Assembly (NCBI GenBank): GCA_023630585.1
Contig: CM042543.1
Span: 16,490,260-16,554,259 of the forward strand
Direction of reading: 5' to 3'
DNA from: Cranoglanis bouderius
Taxonomy: Eukaryota; Chordata; Actinopteri; Siluriformes; Cranoglanididae
DNA length: 64,000 bases
Both the position numbers and the translations under genes were made by a program. Numbering within the stretch: the first letter of the stretch is position 1; every line of letters starts with the position of its first letter. Under the pieces are notes generated by a model, which ran no database searches, had not been told where the DNA came from, and saw only the letters and a program-made list of their open reading frames with translations. Positions 12,082 through 64,000 of the stretch are shown one piece after another.

Positions 12082-13479
12082 ATGCCCAAAGGTTTCCTGG
12101 TGAAAAGAAACAAGAAAGCGGCGCACGTCTCTTACCGGATTCGTTGCGATGATGATGATGGACAGGAAGCGACTCTGGAATGTCAGATTCAGCGCGACGC
12201 GTCCCCGCCTCTGTCCGGTACCTGCATCCCGGAGATCGCAGCATCATCACCATCCGATGCAGCAGACACGCCGGTCCACGGTCACGGAGCCAAACCGGTG
12301 CAGTTTGGTAATCCGGAGGCGGTTTATCAAGCCCTCTACAGCCCCACCCGCCCCATCAGCAAGGACCATGAGAGGAAATATTTCGACAGAAGTTTCAACC
12401 TGGGCTCGCCCATCTCCGCCGAATCATTTCCGACTCCTACCTCTCTCACCAGCCTGGACCACCTCCTTTTTGCTCCGGTAGACTTGAAAATCGGCTCCAG
12501 CAACAGCAGCGCGCTGACATCGGCTGTTAGGAGCGCCGGGAAAAGGCCCTCCACTGACACCGAGCGCAAAAGTAAAAGCGGAGCCAAGAAACCCAAAGCC
12601 ATACGGAAGCTGACCTTCGAGGACGAGGTGACCACTTCACCAGTACTCGGCCTTAAAATCAAAGAGGGCCCTGTCGACCTGAAACCGCGAGCCTTATCGG
12701 CCGGTGGCAACAAACCCCTGGGAGAGTTCATCTGCCAACTCTGCAAGGAAGAATACGCGGACCCGTTCTCTTTAGCGCAGCACAAGTGCTCGAGGATCGT
12801 GAGGGTCGAGTACAGGTGTCCTGAATGCGACAAAGTGTTCAGCTGTCCTGCTAACTTGGCCTCTCATCGCCGCTGGCACAAACCTCGCGCTCAGCCTGCA
12901 CCCGGCGTGCCAACTTCACAAGCGGCCAAGAACGACACGTCCAAAATGCCCGCTGTCTCCAGAGGCTTCGGAGAGGAAATCAAAGACGGAAGAGAGTATT
13001 CGAGCGAGAGGGACTCCCCGAGCCCGGCTTTGTCCGAGTCCGGCTCAGAGGACGGCCTGTACGACTGCCAGCGCTGCGGGAAAAGGTTTAAACGTCAAGC
13101 GTACCTCAGAAAGCACGTGCTGGCCCACCACGCGCTGCAAAACCAAATGATGGGCGACACTTTTCAAAGCGCTGAGAGAGGAGAGAGCCCGGAGATGGCA
13201 CAGCACTCTGGAGACGGTAGCCCGAGTCCGAATCTGAGCCCGCTGAATTTAAGCCCCGCTGACTGCCTGTCGTGTCCGGTTTGCGGTGAGATCGTGGCTG
13301 ACAGGGCGAGCCTGGAGCGGCACGTGCGCGTTCTGCACGCTTCGCAGGTGTTTCCATGCAAGCACTGCCCCGCCACTTTCTACAGCTCTCCAGGTCTGAC
13401 CAGGCATGTCAACAAGTGTCACCCCACAGAAAAGCGGCAGGTTATCCTGCTTCAGATGCCCGTGAGGCCCGCGTGCTGA
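12082..13479 (+). CDS. insm1: INSM1, SNAG/C2H2 zinc-finger transcriptional repressor
   Basis: A single-exon gene of 465 codons. Insm1 is a nuclear repressor that drives neuroendocrine and neuronal progenitor differentiation (pancreatic islets, adrenal medulla, brain); its N-terminal SNAG motif recruits LSD1/CoREST-type complexes. Visible here: SNAG motif MPKGFLVKR at residues 1-9; a conserved block around 76-117 (FGNPEA, LYSPTRPIS, RSFNLGSPISAESFPTP); a basic stretch (GAKKPKAIRK, 167-176) leading into FEDEVTTSPVLGLKIKEGP; then five zinc fingers. Ligands are C218/C221/H234 (fourth ligand atypical, C236 nearby), C246/C249/H262/H266, C329/C332/H345/H349, C398/C401/H414/H419 and C426/C429/H442/H447. 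The C-terminus ends MPVRPAC, as in mammalian INSM1. The protein is shorter than human INSM1 (510 residues), mainly because the Ala/Pro/Gly-rich linkers are reduced. The ATG at 12082 is chosen because the SNAG motif must be N-terminal. Whether this is the teleost a or b copy is not resolved. Confidence 0.97.
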   Translation: MPKGFLVKRNKKAAHVSYRIRCDDDDGQEATLECQIQRDASPPLSGTCIPEIAASSPSDAADTPVHGHGAKPVQFGNPEAVYQALYSPTRPISKDHERKYFDRSFNLGSPISAESFPTPTSLTSLDHLLFAPVDLKIGSSNSSALTSAVRSAGKRPSTDTERKSKSGAKKPKAIRKLTFEDEVTTSPVLGLKIKEGPVDLKPRALSAGGNKPLGEFICQLCKEEYADPFSLAQHKCSRIVRVEYRCPECDKVFSCPANLASHRRWHKPRAQPAPGVPTSQAAKNDTSKMPAVSRGFGEEIKDGREYSSERDSPSPALSESGSEDGLYDCQRCGKRFKRQAYLRKHVLAHHALQNQMMGDTFQSAERGESPEMAQHSGDGSPSPNLSPLNLSPADCLSCPVCGEIVADRASLERHVRVLHASQVFPCKHCPATFYSSPGLTRHVNKCHPTEKRQVILLQMPVRPAC

Positions 13480-14395
13480 AGAACAGCGAAATCTAGGAAG
13501 CGCGCGCACTCGCACCCTCACCCTCACCCTCACGCAGAGGCTCACGGGCTGCGTCGAAAACTGCACACTTCTATATTCTACAGTGCGACAAAACACGGAG
13601 GCGTATTATTTTATCTTTATTACGCTTTCCTGCAGTTTTAGAGGTTGTAATGTAGGAATCTCTCCTAACTAGCTAACAAAATTGGCATCGATCTACAGTT
13701 GAAATGACTATATTTTGAGATTTCTCACGCCAAGTAGCCTAAAGAAGAGTATTAGTTTGGTTGTGAAATGGTATTTTTCTAGGGCCGATGCACACGTGGT
13801 AATGTAATAGCTTCTAGACCTAAGATAACGTTCAAACGTTGGTGTACCTCTGTGAAAGCCTCGAATTCACATGCTGTACATTTCTCTCGTCTGTAGCTTT
13901 AATCTAGTATGTGAATTGCCGGATGCGGGAATTTCTCTCTCCAAAAGGTTCCCTTTAGAATAGCCAGAAATGCCTTTAGAGAAACACATCAAACACTTGC
14001 TGTATAACTGCCTTAAGAACTCGGTGTAATGATTGTTTTGATTTTTGAATGTTGGCACATATTTACAATTTACTGTCATTATGTAAGATGATTGTAAAAT
14101 GTTTAATCGTTAATATTTATTTATGTATTTATTTATTTACAATTGTTTCATGTAAGTTATTGTGTTCTTGAGTAATTGAAGTCCTTTGTCCTATTTTATA
14201 GTCAGTTGTTGGGTCGGGATTGAGTTGTATAGGCCTGTGTCTTCAGTGCTCTTACAATCTGATCAGCTCTTGTAAACGTGAAGCTCTTAGAGATGCAATC
14301 CTTTTCTATAAACAGCTTATTTTCTTAAATGTTTGCTACTAGCGCTGTACATGTTGTGTTGTCTACTAAAATAAAAAAAATATTTTTAAAAATGA
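13480..14395 (+). other. insm1: insm1 3' UTR
   Basis: About 0.9 kb from the stop codon to the poly(A) signal. It starts with a short (CACCCT)n run at about 13513-13534 and turns AT-rich. A cluster of overlapping ATTTA pentamers at about 14115-14139 is a class II-like AU-rich element, which in other transcripts promotes rapid mRNA decay. Confidence 0.6.
14370..14375 (+). terminator. insm1: insm1 poly(A) signal AATAAA
   Basis: A canonical AATAAA about 0.9 kb after the stop codon, with a GT-rich stretch just upstream and AT-rich sequence after it. It is the best poly(A) signal on the + strand between the stop codon and 14400. Confidence 0.6.
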
Positions 14396-14789
14396 ATCTT
14401 TATTAATGAATGTTTAATTAAATATTGGGCATCAACGATTCACAAAAACACATAGTCCAGATGGATGTTGTAAAAAATATTGATTTGGCAGGGTTTTTTG
14501 TATTACTGATGTTTCAGACACTTAACTTTTTGTGATTTAAATCAGTTTCTCATCAAAAATGCTGATGTCTATCTATTCATACAGTTTCCATCCTGCGCTA
14601 GTATAAACATATAATCAACAAAACCTAATTGTAAGAAAAATTATTTACTCTCAAGAAAACATGCATCTAGACTTCAAATGGATTGGCAAAATATTAATTC
14701 TGTTGATCAACAGCTACACTTTTTGGCTATTTTTTTGGCCACGATTCTGGAAAACATAACTGACTTAGTTGATTCCATCTACATTTCTA

Positions 14790-14792
<3 letters not shown>

Positions 14793-14879
<87 letters not shown>
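14793..14879. repeat. (AT)n microsatellite
   Basis: About 43 uninterrupted AT units. Confidence 0.97.
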
Positions 14880-14885
<6 letters not shown>

Positions 14886-15001
14886 AAAATAATGAACATA
14901 ACAGGATTAAGACTGGTTTTCCAGTGGCTTTTTAGTGCAGTGTTAGCTGTGTTTGGCAGAGTTTTTTCAGCAGCCTTAGGTGTTGGAGTTTGTCCACCTG
15001 T

Positions 15002-15003
<2 letters not shown>

Positions 15004-15047
<44 letters not shown>
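15004..15047. repeat. (TG)n microsatellite
   Basis: About 22 TG units. Confidence 0.95.
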
Positions 15048-15049
<2 letters not shown>

Positions 15050-16491
15050 GGGATTGCCTGCTGGAGAGTAGTGAGGAGACAGATGGAGGGGGGTCAGGTT
15101 ACCCCTGCTGTGCTCTGGGCTGCAGTTAAAGAACAGGACAACCTCTAACCCCCAAAACACCCCTTAGCCCCTCCCGCAGCAGGCCAACCTGCCAGTGCAT
15201 CACACGCTGCTGAGGGCCTTTTCACTCACACTAACTCACAGCACACACTACACACACAGCAGTGACCCTGTTAGCTCTTACTGATAGATAAAACAAAAGT
15301 TGCTGATGAATTATTTTTTAAACAATGAAAAAATAATTTAGATTCCTAAACTGTTTAAACTAAATGTAAAGAAGGCACATGGGTTTTCCTAACTATTACA
15401 ACTAGTTTACTACAGCATAATTTTCAAGTTAAAAAAGTTTGATATATGAGGCTTATAATGAAGCTCTGATTAAAATCTGTACATAAACATTCACAAGCCA
15501 AAATTAAATAAGTAATAATAACAGAATAATAAAAGAATATAAATCCAGTCACTTCTCCAGTCAATAATAATGCATTACACATTTTGATGTTACTAATATT
15601 TGATATTTAATTAAACAGAATGGCTGAATTATATTAGTAGGTAAGTACTTATTTATACAGAAAATGTAAAGTTTAAGTCAATAAGGAAACATTAAGAAAA
15701 GGCATTGAATAAATACACTCATTTGTAAATCTCATTCTGATTTAATGAAATGTTCTGATTTCACTTTCCTAGTAAAGATAGAATGATTATTTTTCCATTA
15801 AAAACAGTCTGATATGTTAACAAGTCATGATGAAATCTGCAAGATGTCCTTTACAAAGATTATATTACAGGCATTAATATATTTATATCCTTCAGGATTT
15901 GGAGCCCTCACAAAGGACACAATGTACAAGAACAACAACTAAATGTAGCATAAACACAGATGACACTTCACTCAAATTAGGCCAGTTGCAGTAGGACAGA
16001 TCCCTGGCACAAACCACATCAGCACCTTAAAACCAAACACCAATGAAGCCTACATAGTAACCATACCGAACCTACAGGAAATAAAAGTGTGTGCACTATA
16101 AGGCTGATCACACGATGCAGCGCTCATAGTCCAGAGAAACTTCAAATGGCTGGGTGTGTGTTTGTGACTTGGAATAGGGCTGTGGTTTGTATACATTCCT
16201 CAGTATTCTTCATTCAAGATTAAAGATCTCCTATGTTCCTTATCAGTGCTTGTAGGAGAAAAAAAGTATCAGGACAAGAGGGTAAAGCGAACACAATGGA
16301 AAGGTGTACACGTAAGGCAAAATAGTCCAGCATGTGTCTTGCTGCAGCTTGGGCGGGGCTTACAGAGTGTGTAACACCTGGCCTCCATGGCAACTCGACT
16401 AGGGCACTAGGGGAACAGAGGGTAGGTGTCATGGAGTTGGCAGCACCAGGCCGCCGCCTGCTATAGAGAGAGGGAGGATTTTTGGGGGTGT

Positions 16492-16494
16492 GGA

Positions 16495-16530
<36 letters not shown>

Positions 16531-16562
16531 GTGTGTGTGTGTGTATGTGTGAGAGAGAGAGA
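16492..16562. repeat. Compound (GAAA)n(GT)n(GA)n microsatellite
   Basis: About nine or ten GAAA units, then about ten GT units with one interruption, then a short GA run. Confidence 0.95.
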
Positions 16563-16930
16563 CAGAGGTGCTGCCATATGTCCTATTTCCCTGCTGGTAT
16601 GGTAAAGGGGACTCAGAGTGACACAGGGGAATGAAGCGGAGCAGGTGGAGGAGGACTGACATTCAGGATCCAATCAGAAGGAAGCAGCTCTTACAAAGCA
16701 GTGAAATGTATGGGATGATCCCCGAAACCCTCTGCAGCTTTAAAGAAGAGTCACACTCAACAAGTTCCCCCACAACAGGAAATACAAAAGGTGTCTGAAC
16801 AGCAAGGTGAGGAAAAGCAACTGATCGCAGCTAGTAGTGAGCAGAAATATGAACACAGGCACTATGTTAGCTTTCAAAAGTTGTCCAAATCCCCAAACCC
16901 ACACCTCCAAAACCTCCACACACACAAGCG

Positions 16931-16931
<1 letters not shown>

Positions 16932-16975
<44 letters not shown>
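16932..16975. repeat. (CA)n microsatellite
   Basis: About 22 CA units. Confidence 0.95.
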
Positions 16976-16976
<1 letters not shown>

Positions 16977-18159
16977 AGTGCATGGAGTTAAGATTCACCT
17001 GAGGCTCCGGGGCTCCGGTGGCAATTTAGCATGTGGTCAGGAACAGATCATAACTCTGATGGTGGATATTATGTTGTACGCACAATATGAAACAAAAGAC
17101 ATAGCAAATATAAATTCAAAAATATGTACATCCAAGAATGAAAGAAAGAAAGCAACAAACACCACCTGTGAGTGCTGTAACACCCGTGTATGAAATAATG
17201 GAATGTCATAAGTAGCATTACAAGACCAAAACAAGACTTAATTTATAGACTATGAACAGAGTCATTAGAACAAATATACATATACAAACACAATTATAGT
17301 TGTAGGCCAGCATGATTACACAAATCAGACATAAAACTGTTATACCAATAATTTAAAAAGTACATGATAGCAAAAACAAAAAAAACAGCCATTCCAAGTC
17401 ATCCCATCTTAAAAAGACCACCCAGGCTGTCCACTCAGATAAAGTAGGCCATTTTCACAAAATAATAAAGTAAGTTTGAAACTTAAGATATGGAAATTTG
17501 ATGTAGCTCTTATAAAGGACCTCTTTATCATGACAGACTGCTTTGAAACACCTATGACAATGTCCCTTTTTTCTTTCTAAAGAAAATAAGTGAATGGTCA
17601 GTGGAGAACCACAAAAGACAAAAGTGGTCTGCACACATTCACTATCCTCCTCTTAATGGCTTTGTAATTTCTTAACCCTTCAGTGTTTAAGACATTAGGA
17701 GCTTCGGGGTAAAGGAGATTCACATATGGTCTCTAAGGTCACATCACAGAAGATTTATGAAAAGGCTGCATTGTTGCCTGTTAAAGTCAGCCTGGAGAAA
17801 TCTGCTTCTACATTTCTATCCCACAGTTCAACTTAATTCAGAGCAAAGTTTATGCTATGTGCATTATAGTCAACATTCATAGATGTCTGTTTACATTTAC
17901 TCCAGCAAAAAAAAGGGACACCACACCCAGATGCCACTCTGAGTGAGAACTCAACCTTAGAGAAGCATTACACTCATGTGACATTGTCTCATCTCCCAGT
18001 GCTACCGAAATGAAACAAACAAACAAAAAAATCCAGTTAGAAGTGACAAGAAGACTGCTCACAGTCATACACACACACACCCGCACACACACAGCTAAGC
18101 TTTAAGTTCTCTGCAGTCTGAAGAGGGTTGATGAAGTGCTTATTTGTTAAAAGAGGAGC

Positions 18160-63389
<45,230 letters not shown>

Positions 63390-64000
63390 CTACAAAAATA
63401 CACACACAGACATGATTTAGCATGCACACACACACATGCGCACACAGAAAACACACAGTTAACAGACACATGGGAAATTCTAACCTTTAAAAAACTCTCA
63501 TTATTAAACCTTGTGTTTAGGTGCAAGTAAAAGTGCAATAACACTAAAAACGGGTTAATGTCCTTGGCTCAGTTTCACAGATGCACAAGAAACAAATTTT
63601 TATACTGTACATCATATTTATAATAGATGGGTGGAGTTTAGTTTGTTTTGAGATCAAAGTAACAAGGCAGTGTTACAAACCAAATCAAAATGGTGAATTA
63701 AAATGGTGGTGATTGTGACAGGGAATAGTGACTGTCGTATTCCCTGTCAAAATGTGTGCAGAAGCTTTATTTACACTTCTGCACACACATCTACAATCTG
63801 AGCCTGTGAAGGGCTTTTGGGACTCCATTTCCGTCAACACTTTTGACACTGATCATCAAACCTTAATGTAACATTTTACATTTGTATTGCTATAAATCTT
63901 TCAGAGATGGCAGGGAGCAGCTAGACACAACAGCAGAAGAGAAGAGAAGGTACATTTCCAAACTAAATCATCATGACAAATTCAATTCAGTAGCAATAAA
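63390..64000 (-). other. ralgapa2: ralgapa2 intron, continues past window
   Basis: Sequence upstream of the first visible exon. No further exon with acceptable splice borders and family similarity is recognised before the window ends. Confidence 0.6.

Larger units (their letters stand above)
11750..13560. other. CpG-rich block over insm1
   Basis: CG dinucleotides are plainly frequent from the 5' flank through the whole single exon, in contrast to the CpG-poor AT-rich DNA on both sides. This fits an unmethylated CpG island at a developmental regulator. I judged this by eye and did not compute the CpG ratio. Confidence 0.6.
14396..15740. other. Intergenic between convergent insm1 and ralgapa2
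   Basis: No gene is seen. Holds the (AT)n and (TG)n microsatellites listed separately, then AT-rich unique sequence. Confidence 0.45.
15741..18159 (-). other. ralgapa2: Putative ralgapa2 3' UTR and flank, end uncertain
   Basis: Sequence downstream of the ralgapa2 stop codon in transcript direction. I found no canonical AATAAA on the - strand here. The variant ATTAAA at 15741-15746 is a possible signal but would imply a 2.4-kb UTR crossed by microsatellites. The true end may be nearer the stop codon. Confidence 0.3.

Noticed and set aside
12149..12481. 110-codon frame overlapping insm1 on the same strand, and several frames on the opposite strand (12336-12833, 13106-13596)
   Set aside because: They are shadows of the GC-rich insm1 coding exon; the insm1 frame is fully explained by the SNAG and zinc-finger motifs.

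Overview
The window is vertebrate nuclear DNA, almost certainly from a teleost fish. It has long non-coding stretches, very long (CA), (AT) and (GA) microsatellites, several decayed Tc1-type transposons, teleost-type SINE-like repeats and split genes with GT/AG introns. The repeat style (many Tc1 copies, the teleost SINE-like family near 5.6 kb and 21 kb) resembles catfish-like ostariophysans, but I cannot fix the species from sequence alone. There are no bacterial features, no CRISPR arrays and no operons.

Layout. 1-11.7 kb is a gene-poor region upstream of the first gene; it holds scattered repeats, several AT-rich candidate conserved elements and a perfect match to the core REST/NRSF (RE1) consensus at 8517-8537. 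11.75-13.56 kb is a CpG-rich block with the intronless gene insm1 (CDS 12082-13479, + strand), a neuroendocrine SNAG/zinc-finger repressor, followed by a 3' UTR with an AU-rich element and a poly(A) signal at 14370. From 18160 to the right edge, on the - strand, lies the 3' half of ralgapa2, the catalytic alpha subunit of the Ral GTPase-activating complex. I resolve 13 coding exons whose splice phases all agree, giving the last 780 codons plus stop. The N-terminal part lies beyond base 64000. The two genes are convergent, the same order and orientation as INSM1 and RALGAPA2 in human; the paralogous pair INSM2/RALGAPA1 sits together elsewhere in human.

The ralgapa2 introns (two are 10.8 and 18.4 kb) carry the mobile DNA: two near-complete Tc1 elements with long inverted repeats and TA duplications (35803-37413, 56124-57722), an older Tc1 relic (about 22567-23843), a 372-bp TA-flanked MITE (25551-25922), a 1.1-kb near-perfect foldback palindrome (30366-31480, tail to 31558), SINE-like copies and large microsatellites. 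All transposase genes are broken.

I found no convincing new multi-gene system. The best leads are the RE1-like site upstream of insm1, the foldback palindrome inside a ralgapa2 intron, the 100-bp CA/TG tract just downstream of the catalytic GAP exon's donor, and several non-repeat stretches that look like candidate regulatory elements. The window alone cannot prove conservation for any of these.
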